From positions 124,001-188,000 of the forward strand of contig NZ_JBHUIW010000004.1 in NCBI RefSeq assembly GCF_042682915.1: a stretch of 64,000 nt of DNA, given 5' to 3'. The notes beneath the pieces are model-generated. The model was not told the DNA's origin. It saw only the letters and a list, made by a program, of their open reading frames with translations, and did no database searches. This stretch comes from Rhodoplanes azumiensis. GTDB taxonomy: Bacteria; Pseudomonadota; Alphaproteobacteria; Rhizobiales; Xanthobacteraceae. The position numbers were made by a program, and so were the translations under genes. The stretch's first letter is position 1, and every line of letters begins with the position of its first letter. Below are positions 51,137 through 59,664 of the stretch, one piece after another.

Positions 51137-51766
51137 TCACGGCGTCGACGCTTTCGCCAGATGCCGGTCGAGGATGCGGGCGAACTCGTCGAAGGACATC
51201 AGGCCCACGACCTTCTCGCCGTTCACGATGAAGGTCGGCGTCGCCGACACCTTGTGAGCCTTCTGGGCGTCGCGGGCGCGATCGAGGATCCGCTTGATGA
51301 GGGCGTCGTCCATCAGGCACGATTCGAACTGTGGCCGCTGGATCCCCGCCTTTTGCGCGATCGTCTCCAGGCTCCCGATCGGATCCTGTGCATCCATCCA
51401 TTGCTCTTGCGCCCTGAACAGCACTTCGAGCAGCTCCAGGTAGCCGCCGGGACCGGCGCAGCGCGCGACGACGGCTCCGGCCAGCGGCAACTGCCCGAGC
51501 GGGAAGTCCCGGACGATCCATCTGACCTTCCCCGCGTCGATGTATTGCGCCTTGATCCGTGGCAAAATCTGGAGGTGGAAATCCGAGCAATGAGGGCAGC
51601 CCAGGGAGGAATATTCTTCCACCGTCACTTTCGCGTCCGGGCGTCCTTGCGTCGATTCGAGCAGCCGATCGGCCGGCGCGGCAGCCGGCTCGGCTGCCAG
51701 CCGGGAACCTCCGGCCACGAGAACCGCGAGGCACATCCCGACCGCGAGAAAGACCATCCGCTTCAT
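51137..51766 (-). CDS. DsbA-family thiol:disulfide interchange protein
   Basis: 209 residues from ATG 51766. A signal peptide (MVFLAVGMCLAVLVAGGSRL) precedes a thioredoxin fold with the active site CPHC (57-60) in YSSLGCPHCSDFH and a cis-Pro loop in VSATPTFIVNG. It oxidises cysteines in exported proteins. Extra Cys residues in VARCAGPGG and ESCLMDD are unusual but appear in alphaproteobacterial DsbA-like proteins. Operon partners include dsbB downstream and a TAXI protein upstream. Confidence 0.92.
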   Translation of the reverse strand: MKRMVFLAVGMCLAVLVAGGSRLAAEPAAAPADRLLESTQGRPDAKVTVEEYSSLGCPHCSDFHLQILPRIKAQYIDAGKVRWIVRDFPLGQLPLAGAVVARCAGPGGYLELLEVLFRAQEQWMDAQDPIGSLETIAQKAGIQRPQFESCLMDDALIKRILDRARDAQKAHKVSATPTFIVNGEKVVGLMSFDEFARILDRHLAKASTP

Positions 51767-51871
51767 CGTCCACTCCACTCTCGATGGTTCCCGATCGTCG
51801 ATTCATTTTCTCGATCAGGAAAATAACAGGTCACGAAATGCCTCACATACGTGACTGTCCGGGACTTTCGG

Positions 51872-53272
51872 CTACACTTGCATCTCCCTGCCGACGGCCG
51901 GCCGCGATCTGCTCGCACCGCTGCTCGTGATCGCCAGATGGAGCGGTCCCGACTCGGGGGATAGGGGTGCGTCGTCATGTGGGGCCGGCGAAGTCTCGAC
52001 GAGCAGACGTCGTCGCTCGGTGATCCCGTGCCGGACGTGATCGAGCATCAACGAGAACGCCGGCAGCCGTTCGGTCCCGAGCGCTCGGAGGCCGGTCGCG
52101 GAGACCACGGCCTCGATGATTCCGTCCAGCTCCGATTGGAGTCTGTCCAGCTCGTCCGAGGTCGTGGCCTTGCGAACATCACCGAGCAACTCCACCAGTT
52201 GCCGGAGCGCCTGCCCCTGGGACGGCCTCGCGTTCGCCAGCACATGAAACCCGGCCGTGAAGACGGACCCCAGGACGCCGAAGCCGAGCACCGTGTAGTA
52301 GATCAGGTCGCCGTACAGGTCGAAGAACGATTTCTCGTCACCGTCGATATATGCGGCAGCGCCGGGGTGAACCGGGATCCGCGCATCCTTCTCGGTCTCC
52401 GGCGCCTCGATCCGGTCGGCGGACGGAAAATCCATCGCCAGGCTCGGCCGCATGTCGAACACGAGTCGCGTCAGCTCCGCGACGACGGTGCTCGGCAGCC
52501 TCTGGTCGGCGACCAGGAGGTTACGGAAGCCGATCGTCGTCATCGTCTTGGCCGGCCGGTTTCCTCCGAACACGCCGGCCACGATCTCGGCTTCCTCGAA
52601 GCTCGACGTCCTCTTGGCGATGCCTCCGGCATCCCCGAGATCCACGAACTGCGGTCCGCGCGTTCCGGTCGACACGGCGGACAAGGCCGTGGTCAACGAG
52701 CGACCGTTCGCCGGCCCGACCGCCAGCAGCGCGTCGACGCGCTTCGTCCGCACGGCGTCGCGCGCCTCGACGCTCGTCAGGGCCGTCACGCGAACCGAGC
52801 TCTCCCGAATTCCGTGGTGCCGCAGGATGGTCTCGAGAATCCCGTCATTGATCCCCGGACGCCCGATCACGCCGACCGACTTGCCGACCAGATCGCCGAC
52901 CTGCCTGATCCGGCTGCCCGTCGGCGCGACCAGCAGCACCACGTTGCGGTGAAAGATCGCGACCGCCCGCCCCGTCCCGGGCACCGACGCATCGCTGCGC
53001 ACGATCGCGAGATCGGCCTCCCCTCCGGCCAGAGCCTTGCCCGCCGCGGCCGGGCTCTCGCGCGAAGATACTTTCAGCCTGATGGAGGCGTTCCCAGTGA
53101 CGAGCCTTTGGGCGATGCCGGTCACGAGCCGTTCGTCCTCGCTGCCGGGCGGCCCCACGGCCACCCGCAACATCGTCGGCTTACGCAGATAATGGATGCC
53201 GGCGGCGACGATCCCGACGAGCAGCAGGCTCAGGCCGGATGCGACGAGCGCACGTCTGAATATCGGTCGCAT
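51872..53272 (-). CDS. TAXI-family TRAP transporter substrate-binding protein with C-terminal membrane anchor
   Basis: 466 residues from ATG 53272. An N-terminal hydrophobic signal or anchor (ALVASGLSLLLVGIVAAGIHYL) is followed by a TAXI-type binding domain (LRVAVGPPGSEDERL, AVGPANGRSLTTALSAVS). Beyond ~330 a second membrane helix (IYYTVLGFGVLGSVFTAGFHVL) and a ~90-residue hydrophilic helix-rich tail follow. No TRAP membrane subunits are adjacent, so it may partner with a distant DctM or serve as a sensor. The family is recognisable, the ligand is not. Confidence 0.82.
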   Translation of the reverse strand: MRPIFRRALVASGLSLLLVGIVAAGIHYLRKPTMLRVAVGPPGSEDERLVTGIAQRLVTGNASIRLKVSSRESPAAAGKALAGGEADLAIVRSDASVPGTGRAVAIFHRNVVLLVAPTGSRIRQVGDLVGKSVGVIGRPGINDGILETILRHHGIRESSVRVTALTSVEARDAVRTKRVDALLAVGPANGRSLTTALSAVSTGTRGPQFVDLGDAGGIAKRTSSFEEAEIVAGVFGGNRPAKTMTTIGFRNLLVADQRLPSTVVAELTRLVFDMRPSLAMDFPSADRIEAPETEKDARIPVHPGAAAYIDGDEKSFFDLYGDLIYYTVLGFGVLGSVFTAGFHVLANARPSQGQALRQLVELLGDVRKATTSDELDRLQSELDGIIEAVVSATGLRALGTERLPAFSLMLDHVRHGITERRRLLVETSPAPHDDAPLSPESGPLHLAITSSGASRSRPAVGREMQV

Positions 53273-53474
53273 GAGACGCTCGCTCCTTCGCCGACCGCCG
53301 CCCGACCGGATGCCGTCGTTCACGGGACGGAACGGCGGCGTCCGGAACGGCGTACATCGCCCGGGCTTGTCCCGAACCATCCCTGTCTCGGCGACCACGC
53401 GCCTTGGCGACGGTCAAATTCGCGTTTCGGGCTGTGGCTCACGGTGATCCGACCGACAGGCCCGAGCCGCCCCC

Positions 53475-53960
53475 TCAGTCGCGCAGCCAGACCATTCCGA
53501 CGACGCGGGTGCCGTCGACGAGCTGCACGGCGCGCCCGAAGCGACCGTTCCAGGAGGAACCGGCCTTCAACGCCGCCAGATCGGCGTCCTCCCACAAGTT
53601 CCCGACGAGCTTGCCGTCGACGAGAAGCGGCGTCCGCTTGAACCCACGCGGCGTGGTCCACGCTTCGCCCTTCTTGGCGGTGGCGACCACGGCCTTGACG
53701 CTGTCGTCGAGCTTGCTGCGCGAGGCGTCCGACGGCGCGGCCTGTTGCTGATAGCCGGGACCGTAGCCCCAGTGCGGACCGCCGCGGCCCTGCGGACCAC
53801 CACCCCAGCCGGGGCCTCCGTAGGGACGCTCCGAATTCCAGCCGCCCGGGCCGCCCTGCCCGCCCCAGCCGGGGCCCGGCTGCGCGATCGCGATGCCGGC
53901 CGCTCCGACGACCAACGCGACGACCGTCGCGCCGACGAGACCGAATGTGCGCTTGGACAT
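53475..53960 (-). CDS. Gly-rich secreted protein of unknown function
   Basis: 161 residues from ATG 53960, with AGGAG upstream. A signal peptide (LVGATVVALVVGAAGIAIAQ) is followed by a Gly/Pro/Trp/Tyr-rich stretch (GPGWGGQGGPGGWN..., ~28-72) and then a ~75-residue domain (VKAVVATAKKGEAWTTPRG, LLVDGKLVGNLWEDADLAALKAG). The low-complexity segment resembles those of stress or metal-binding periplasmic proteins, without Cys or His. I do not recognise the C-terminal domain. Confidence 0.65.
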   Translation of the reverse strand: MSKRTFGLVGATVVALVVGAAGIAIAQPGPGWGGQGGPGGWNSERPYGGPGWGGGPQGRGGPHWGYGPGYQQQAAPSDASRSKLDDSVKAVVATAKKGEAWTTPRGFKRTPLLVDGKLVGNLWEDADLAALKAGSSWNGRFGRAVQLVDGTRVVGMVWLRD

Positions 53961-54234
53961 GATCATATCTCCTGATGTCGCCCGCGCCCTTCTTACCGCC
54001 GTCACGCTGACATCTCGCTGATGGCCCGCCCCGATGAAGCCAGCGCACGGATTTAACAGTCGTCATCTGAGATGCGCAGCGAGGCCCCAGTCCAGCCGGT
54101 CGGATCGCGGCATCATGGCGACCTTTGGATCATGCCGTCAGCCGACGAAGAGCACGTGATCTGCCTCCCGCCGGCATCGCGGTCGTCGCAAGCGCTCACG
54201 ATCGTGTCGCGCTCCGTCTCTCGATCCATCGACA

Positions 54235-54275
54235 ACCCGGGTGACGCACTCGAAATCATCCAGAGGCGCACCAAG
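54235..54275 (-). pseudogene. Short remnant resembling the 3' end of ccdA
   Basis: The minus strand encodes LVRLWMISSASPGLS here. This matches the CcdA end LAGLWMISSAIPGLF at 55366-55420, with ten of eleven residues identical in LWMISSAxPGL and clear DNA similarity. It sits just after the CDF gene and is not part of an open gene. It probably marks a lost second ccdA copy or a duplication breakpoint. The rest of the 345-bp gap 53961-54305 shows no gene. Confidence 0.5.
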
Positions 54276-54305
54276 CCGATCTTCGACAACGGCGACCCGC
54301 GCCGT

Positions 54306-55229
54306 TCACGGCACATTTGCCGGCGCAAACCGACATGCGGGTCCGTCTCCGAGCTCGATCTGAAACACCGCGTGGCCGATTCCGAAGTGCTCCCTGAGCT
54401 CCTCGGCAACATGGTCCAGAAATGCATCCCCAGGATGACCCGACGGGATGACGAGATGAGCCGTGAGAGCATTCGAGGTTGTGCTCAGGGCCCACACGTG
54501 AAGGTCGTGCACCTCCGTGACACCATCGAGGCCTTCCATCCATACCTTCAGTGCTGCGTGATCGACGGAGGCCGGAACAGCATCGAGAGCCACCGACAAC
54601 GAAGCTTTGAGAAGACCATAAGCCGCCCATACGATCACCATGCTGACCAGAATGGCGGTGATGGGATCCAGCCAAGACCAGCCGGTGAACAGCATCAAGG
54701 CGGCGGATGCGACGACGCCCAGCGAGACAGCGGCATCCGCCGCCATGTGCAGGAACGCCCCTTCCGAATTCAGGTCACTCTTGCGTCCGGCGCGGAACAT
54801 GAGCGCGGTTCCACCATTGATCGCGATTCCGAGCAGCGCGACGATGATTACGGCCCCTGCCGGAACCGCGACCGGATCGGAGAATCGCTGGACCGCTTCC
54901 CATATGACCGCGCCTGCACCGACGAGAATGGCGACGCCGTTGGTCAGCGCAGCCATGATGGTCGAGCGCCCGAGGCCATACGTGTACTCTTCAGTCGGCG
55001 GACGCGTTGCGGCAACGGTCGCCCACCATGCGATCAGCAGGCCGCCGACATCCGTCAGATTGTGCGCGGCATCGGCCAGCAGCGCCAAGGATCCGATACT
55101 GAACCCGGCGATCGCCTCGACGATCACGTAACCGGCGTTCAAGCCGACCGCCCATTTGAAGACGGCACTCGCGTCGACCGGCGATGAGACGACGCCGTGG
55201 ACGTGTCCGTGGTCTTGCTTGTCCGCCAT
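54306..55229 (-). CDS. CDF-family cation-efflux transporter (CzcD/ZitB-like)
   Basis: 307 residues from ATG 55229, with AAGGA upstream. It opens with a His-rich start (DHGHVHG), then six helices. Metal sites are intact: LLADAAHNLTDVGG (H-x3-D in TM2) and LHMAADAAVSLG in TM5, with ASVDHAALKVWMEGL and VHDLHVWAL in the C-terminal domain. Exports Zn2+ or similar divalent cations in exchange for H+. ccdA lies 136 bp upstream on the same strand. Confidence 0.92.
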   Translation of the reverse strand: MADKQDHGHVHGVVSSPVDASAVFKWAVGLNAGYVIVEAIAGFSIGSLALLADAAHNLTDVGGLLIAWWATVAATRPPTEEYTYGLGRSTIMAALTNGVAILVGAGAVIWEAVQRFSDPVAVPAGAVIIVALLGIAINGGTALMFRAGRKSDLNSEGAFLHMAADAAVSLGVVASAALMLFTGWSWLDPITAILVSMVIVWAAYGLLKASLSVALDAVPASVDHAALKVWMEGLDGVTEVHDLHVWALSTTSNALTAHLVIPSGHPGDAFLDHVAEELREHFGIGHAVFQIELGDGPACRFAPANVP

Positions 55230-55365
55230 ATTCTTCGTCCTTCGTCTCGACGTGTTTCGAATCGGCTCTACTCGGCTCGGCCCACAGCAGGGGCTAGGGC
55301 ACACGCGCGTCGCGCGCCTTCGCCACTAGCCGATCGGGTCTGCGAGCGGATTCGCCCGTATCTTC

Positions 55366-56055
55366 TCACTGGATCTCGAACAGCCCGGGTATCGCGCTCG
55401 AGATCATCCAGAGGCCCGCCAATACGAGCACGCCGGCGAAGGTCCGCCGTCCCGGGAGCCATCGCTCGAAGCGTCCCACTCGTCCGACCAAGGTTTGCAC
55501 GTAAGTCGGAGCGACTCCGGCGACGAACAGCAGAACGCCGTGGCCGAGCCCATAGGCGAGCAGCATCGCGGCACCGGTCCACGTCGCCTGTCCGAGGAAC
55601 GCGCCGGTTCCGGCGAGGCTGAGCGCCGCGGCGAGAGCCGGCGTGGCGCAGGGTGTCATGACGGTCCCGGTCAGCGCCCCGAACGCGGCGGCTCCGAGCC
55701 ATCCCGACCCGCGCAGGCGATCCGCCACGGCGGGATGAAGGCCGACGGAACACGTGTCGCCGGATCGCCAGAACCACACGCCGGCTGCCGCGAGCAGCAG
55801 CCCGACCATGATGGCCCAGGGGCCGCCGGACGCGCCGAAGAACACGCCGAGCCGAGCCGCCGCGAGGCCGAGGGCGACGAAGGCCAGCGTCATCCCGCCG
55901 ACGAACGCGCCCGACAGCAGGATCGCCTGGCGCCGCGACGACGAGCGGCTTCCGACGAAGCCGATCGTGACCGGAACCGCCGCGACGACGCATGGCGTCG
56001 CCGACGACACGATCCCGGCGACGAACGCCGTGAGAATCGCAGCCGCACCGTTCAT
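55366..56055 (-). CDS. CcdA/DsbD-family membrane electron carrier
   Basis: 229 residues, six helices. Reductant-carrying cysteines are in SSATPCVVAAVPVTIG (TM1) and TGTVMTPCATPALAAAL (TM4), the hallmark paired Cys-Pro arrangement. It carries thiol electrons from cytoplasmic thioredoxin to periplasmic partners, in cytochrome c maturation or peroxide and metal-stress repair. Its start overlaps the stop of a thioredoxin-like gene (ATGA at 56052-56055), the likely periplasmic partner. Confidence 0.88.
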   Translation of the reverse strand: MNGAAAILTAFVAGIVSSATPCVVAAVPVTIGFVGSRSSSRRQAILLSGAFVGGMTLAFVALGLAAARLGVFFGASGGPWAIMVGLLLAAAGVWFWRSGDTCSVGLHPAVADRLRGSGWLGAAAFGALTGTVMTPCATPALAAALSLAGTGAFLGQATWTGAAMLLAYGLGHGVLLFVAGVAPTYVQTLVGRVGRFERWLPGRRTFAGVLVLAGLWMISSAIPGLFEIQ

Positions 56056-56507
56056 TGACGCCCCGTCACGGTCATCGGGCCGAGCCCCAGCCGTCGCAAG
56101 ATGTCGTCGCCGGAGATCGGCCCGAGGTGACGATCGACCTCACGCCCTCCGGCATCGAAGAACACCTGGGTCGGCATCATCTGGATCTGGTACTTGGGGA
56201 TCAGGCGCCGCCCGGTCCTGGAAAAGAGATCGACCGTGACGACGTTCAATCGATCGCCGTGCTCGCGTGCCAGCACGGCGAGGATCGGAATCATGGTGCG
56301 GCAACTCTCGCACCGATCGGATCCGAACTCGACCACGGTCGGCTTTCCGGCCCGGATCGCCTCGGCCACGGGATCGACCTCCGCAACCACGAGGGTCCGA
56401 TCCTCGTGGTTCAAATGACGATTCGCCAGTGCCATCGCCACGACCAGTCCGATCGCGACGACGACCATCGCCGTCAGGACGAGGCGCCATCGTCGATATC
56501 TGGTCAT
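56052..56507 (-). CDS. Membrane-anchored thioredoxin-like protein
   Basis: 151 residues from ATG 56507; an upstream start at 56540 is possible. One N-terminal membrane helix (LVLTAMVVVAIGLVVAMALAN) is followed by a thioredoxin fold with the site CESC in EFGSDRCESCRTMIPIL and a cis-Pro loop in IQMMPTQVFFD. It probably faces the periplasm and exchanges electrons with CcdA, with whose gene it overlaps by four bases. Confidence 0.88.
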   Translation of the reverse strand: MTRYRRWRLVLTAMVVVAIGLVVAMALANRHLNHEDRTLVVAEVDPVAEAIRAGKPTVVEFGSDRCESCRTMIPILAVLAREHGDRLNVVTVDLFSRTGRRLIPKYQIQMMPTQVFFDAGGREVDRHLGPISGDDILRRLGLGPMTVTGRQ

Positions 56508-56585
56508 GGGCGACGCTCGATCGCCGCGGAACCGGATCACGTCCTTCGACGTGAACCCGTTACCGAAGGCGTGTCCCGGTCACGC

Positions 56586-56819
56586 TCAGGCGAGCCACTT
56601 GGCGATGTCGTCGGCCTTCGGCAGCCCGCCGGCGTGGACGACCTTGCCGTCGATCACGATGCCGGGCGTCGAGGCGATGCCGTAGCCGGCGATCGCCGCG
56701 TAGTCGGTGACCTTCTCGATCGTGACCGCGACGCCGAGCCGGTCGGCTTCGGCCTTGACCATCTCGGCCGTGGTGACGCAGCGCTTGCAGCCGGGGCCGA
56801 GAACCTTGACGTCCTTCAT
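56586..56819 (-). CDS. Small thioredoxin-like redox protein (CKRC type)
   Basis: 77 residues from ATG 56819, with AAAGGAG upstream. Family marks are KVLGPGCKRCVTTAEMV with the CKRC active site (11-14) and ASTPGIVIDGKVVHAGGLP with cis-Pro. This is the MTH895/TM0996-type redox-active disulfide protein. Such small proteins frequently accompany ArsP-like permeases in arsenic gene sets, as here (permease at 58078-59133). Cytoplasmic; electron donor to an arsenic or thiol step is the likely role. Confidence 0.88.
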   Translation of the reverse strand: MKDVKVLGPGCKRCVTTAEMVKAEADRLGVAVTIEKVTDYAAIAGYGIASTPGIVIDGKVVHAGGLPKADDIAKWLA

Positions 56820-56871
56820 GACGACTTGACTCCTTTGTGAACGGACGATTGAACGAGAACCCCACGCGCCG

Positions 56872-57984
56872 TCACGCCGGCCTCGGCGAGGCCGAACTCG
56901 GCCCATGGGCGGGTGCCGCGAACACCTTGCCGCTCAGCACGCCCTTCGCGGTGTTCACGAGGGTGACGCTCCAGAGGCCGACGAGAAGCAGATAGGCCGC
57001 GAACCCGATCAGCCAGACACTCTCCAGGTGGAAGGCCTTCGCCAAGGCGTTGCTCGCCGCCGCATAGGCGCCCAGGGGGAACGTGAACGCCCACCACGCC
57101 AGCGAGAACGGAAGGTCGCCGCGACGCCGGTATGCGAGTGTCAGGACGATCGACATCGCCAGCCACCACGCCCCGAAGCCCCAGAGCAGATACGCCATGG
57201 CGTAGAACGGCTCTCTGACCGCGAGGAACGGCGTCGCATCGACCAGCAAGGTGAGGCTCATCGGAACGACACCGATGGGTCCGAGATTGATCCACACCGT
57301 CGGCAGCAGCGCCCCGGGCAGCGGGCTGCCGACGACGAAGCGGGACATCGTCAGCGCCAGGAACGCGAGATAGAGGAAGAAGCCGGACCCCAAACCGACA
57401 TAGCTGATCAGCAGAATCAGCTCCTTGAGCATCCCGTCCGTTCCATTGGCGAGAACGCTGCCGGTCAGCGGAATCAGCACGAGGCCGACCGGCGGAATGA
57501 ACATGCCGGGTGTGACGTGCTCGATCGTGACCTTGTCGTTCTGGAACGTGCTCAGCGGCACGACGATGCTGAACACGATCGTGAGCAGCGTTCCCACGCT
57601 CCACAGCGCCGCAGCCACCGCAGTGTCGTGCCACAACACCACGAACTGCAGGGAGAGCACCAGCAATGCGATCCCGATCGTCGGGTAGAATTGGGTCATG
57701 ACAGGGTGCCTGAGCGCCGCCATGGCCTCCGACCGATATCGGAACCAGCGCAAGGTCCAGGGAATCAACAGCGCAAGGAACAATACGACGTTGAACCAAT
57801 GGAGACCCCTGCCGACGTCCTGCAGCACGGGAATGCGCTGGCCGTAGTTGAAGCTGTTGATCGCCAGCACTCCGGTGCCCATGACCGCAGCGAACCAGGA
57901 TGGTGCGAAGTTGCGCACGATCGAATCGAAGCCCCCCGACCGGCCGGTGGTCCCGGGACTTGGATGCCCAAACGTCTGTGACAT
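56872..57984 (-). CDS. TDT/SLAC1-family transporter (TehA-like)
   Basis: 370 residues from ATG 57984, with GAGGGA upstream. Ten helices in five hairpins with FAPSWFAAVMGTGVLAINS at the start, as in TehA/SLAC1. Further marks are PGMFIPPVGLVLIPLTGSVL and GAYAAASNALAKAFHLESVW. Relatives conduct anions, dicarboxylates or sulfite, and confer tellurite or other resistance. Between an ArsP-like permease and a thioredoxin in an ArsR-led operon, an anion-export role is reasonable. The ion is not deducible. Confidence 0.87.
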   Translation of the reverse strand: MSQTFGHPSPGTTGRSGGFDSIVRNFAPSWFAAVMGTGVLAINSFNYGQRIPVLQDVGRGLHWFNVVLFLALLIPWTLRWFRYRSEAMAALRHPVMTQFYPTIGIALLVLSLQFVVLWHDTAVAAALWSVGTLLTIVFSIVVPLSTFQNDKVTIEHVTPGMFIPPVGLVLIPLTGSVLANGTDGMLKELILLISYVGLGSGFFLYLAFLALTMSRFVVGSPLPGALLPTVWINLGPIGVVPMSLTLLVDATPFLAVREPFYAMAYLLWGFGAWWLAMSIVLTLAYRRRGDLPFSLAWWAFTFPLGAYAAASNALAKAFHLESVWLIGFAAYLLLVGLWSVTLVNTAKGVLSGKVFAAPAHGPSSASPRPA

Positions 57985-58077
57985 GTGCCGTTCCCTCTCG
58001 ATCGGAGACCGATCGTTCGCCTGCACTCCGGTCGGCTGATCTCGGCCACCCGGAACAGATCTGCGATCGACGGCCCC

Positions 58078-59133
58078 TCAGCCCTGGAACAGAAGGTTGA
58101 ACAGGAATCCCACCGCCAGGATGCCGGTCGCGACCACGGCGACGAAGACGGCGATCAGTCGGGTGGTGAGCACCTTGTGCAAGATGATCATCTCGGGCGC
58201 CGAGAGCGCGATGACGCTCATCATGAAGGCCAGCACGGTGCCGAGCGCCGCGCCCTTGCCGAGCAGCGCCTCGACCACCGGGATGATGCCGGCCGCGTTG
58301 GAGTACATCGGCACGCCGAGCACGACGGCCGCCGGCACCGACCACCAGGCGTCGCGCCCCATGATCGCGGCGAGCAGGTCGGCGGGAACATAGCCGTGGA
58401 TGAAGGCGCCGGCCGCGATGCCGGCGATGACCCAGATCCAGACGCGGCCGACGATGTCGATCACGGCCTCGATCCCGGCCTGGAGACGTTCGACGATCGT
58501 GACCTCGACATCGGGGATCTCGGCGGCGCTCGAGCGCACGTTGCGGACCCAGTCCTGCAGCCAGCCCTCGAGATGGAAGCGCCCGATCACCCAGCCGGCC
58601 ACGATGGCGATGCCCAGTCCGAAGCCGAGATAGGCGAGCGCCACCTTCCATCCCAGCAGTGCGAGCAGCAGGCCGAGTGCGACCTCGTTCACCATCGGCG
58701 CGGCGATCAGGAACGAGAAGGTGACGCCGAGCGGCACGCCGGCGCTGACGAAGCCGATGAACAGCGGCACGGCCGAGCACGAGCAGAACGGCGTGACGAT
58801 GCCGAGCGCGGCGGCCGCGACATTGCCGATCCCTTCGTGCCGGCCCGCCAGCAATGCCCGGGTCCGCTCCGGCGAGAACCAGCTGCGCAGAACCCCCATG
58901 CCGAACACCACCAGGGTGAGCAGCATCAGCACCTTGGGTGTGTCGTAGACGAAGAACGCGACGGCATCGGCGAGGTGGCTGCCGGGCGCGAGCGGCAACT
59001 GGCCGACGAGCCAGTCGGAGAACGGCTGGAGCTGGGCATAGACGAGAACCCATGCGACCAGGAACGCCGCCGTGCCGGCGAGCCAAAGCCCGGTCCGCGG
59101 GGCGGTTGCGATCTCGGTGTCGGACGCGGTCAT
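58078..59133 (-). CDS. arsP: ArsP/DUF318-type permease
   Basis: 351 residues, eight or more helices. The signature TPFCSCSAVPLFIGFVSAGVP carries the paired Cys of this superfamily, and a second half repeats the fold with GVPMYSNAAGIIPVVEALL. Related permeases export trivalent methylarsenicals or arsenite. Its start overlaps the stop of the ArsR gene (ATGA at 59130-59133), so both are expressed together. Adjacent ars and aio genes make arsenic export the best guess; the symbol follows the family, not tested function. Confidence 0.82.
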   Translation of the reverse strand: MTASDTEIATAPRTGLWLAGTAAFLVAWVLVYAQLQPFSDWLVGQLPLAPGSHLADAVAFFVYDTPKVLMLLTLVVFGMGVLRSWFSPERTRALLAGRHEGIGNVAAAALGIVTPFCSCSAVPLFIGFVSAGVPLGVTFSFLIAAPMVNEVALGLLLALLGWKVALAYLGFGLGIAIVAGWVIGRFHLEGWLQDWVRNVRSSAAEIPDVEVTIVERLQAGIEAVIDIVGRVWIWVIAGIAAGAFIHGYVPADLLAAIMGRDAWWSVPAAVVLGVPMYSNAAGIIPVVEALLGKGAALGTVLAFMMSVIALSAPEMIILHKVLTTRLIAVFVAVVATGILAVGFLFNLLFQG

Positions 59134-59423
59134 GCGGCAGCCCTCTTCTCACGCGCCGGAAGCGCCAGAACGGCGTCGACGAGCGCGACGACGCGTGGAT
59201 CGAGATTCGGATTGCGGCGATACCGGACCCACTGGGCATCCCGGCGATCGACCACCAGGCCCACCCCCTTGAGCACCCCCATGTGGCGGGACATGCGCGA
59301 CTGGGTCGCGCCGAGCTTGTTCATCAACTCGCAGACGCAATGCTCCTGCCCGTCCCACAGGAGCCGCACGACCCCGAGCCGGGTCTCCTCGGCGAGCGCA
59401 GACAAGAGGTCTGTCGGATCCAT
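59130..59423 (-). CDS. arsR: ArsR-family repressor of the arsP operon
   Basis: 97 residues from ATG 59423. Winged helix: LLSALAEETRLGVVRLLWDGQEHCVCELMNKLGATQSRMSRHMGVLKGVGLV. HCVCEL provides the CxC arsenic-sensing site of the E. coli R773 type. The short length and ATGA overlap with arsP fit a classical autorepressor. A palindrome 60-77 bp upstream of its start is the likely operator. Confidence 0.92.
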   Translation of the reverse strand: MDPTDLLSALAEETRLGVVRLLWDGQEHCVCELMNKLGATQSRMSRHMGVLKGVGLVVDRRDAQWVRYRRNPNLDPRVVALVDAVLALPAREKRAAA

Positions 59424-59482
59424 CGTTGCTATCCCGTCGTCAGAGCTGACTCTGATTGGCACTGCCTATACGCATTAGCGTT

Positions 59483-59500
59483 TATGCGCATATCCGCATA
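59483..59500. promoter_or_regulatory. ArsR-type operator in the divergent arsenic promoter region
   Basis: TATGCG-CATATC-CGCATA is a perfect 6-6-6 inverted repeat of the AT/CG pattern typical of ArsR-family sites. The flanking bases (ATACGCATTAGCG and TACGG) add further half-sites. It lies between arsR (minus) and the arsR-arsC fusion (plus). Confidence 0.65.
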
Positions 59501-59664
59501 TACGGCGCAAAGAGCGGCTTGTCAAGCACCGCCGCCGTCCTTCCGCTCTGTCGGTTCCGGAGGAACGGCTGGATTCCTGTTCTCGCCCGAGCAGCGGAAC
59601 GACCCCGGCACCCCCTGCGGCGAGACCGCTTGCATCGCTTCCACTATTCTGGCATCTTAGAAAT

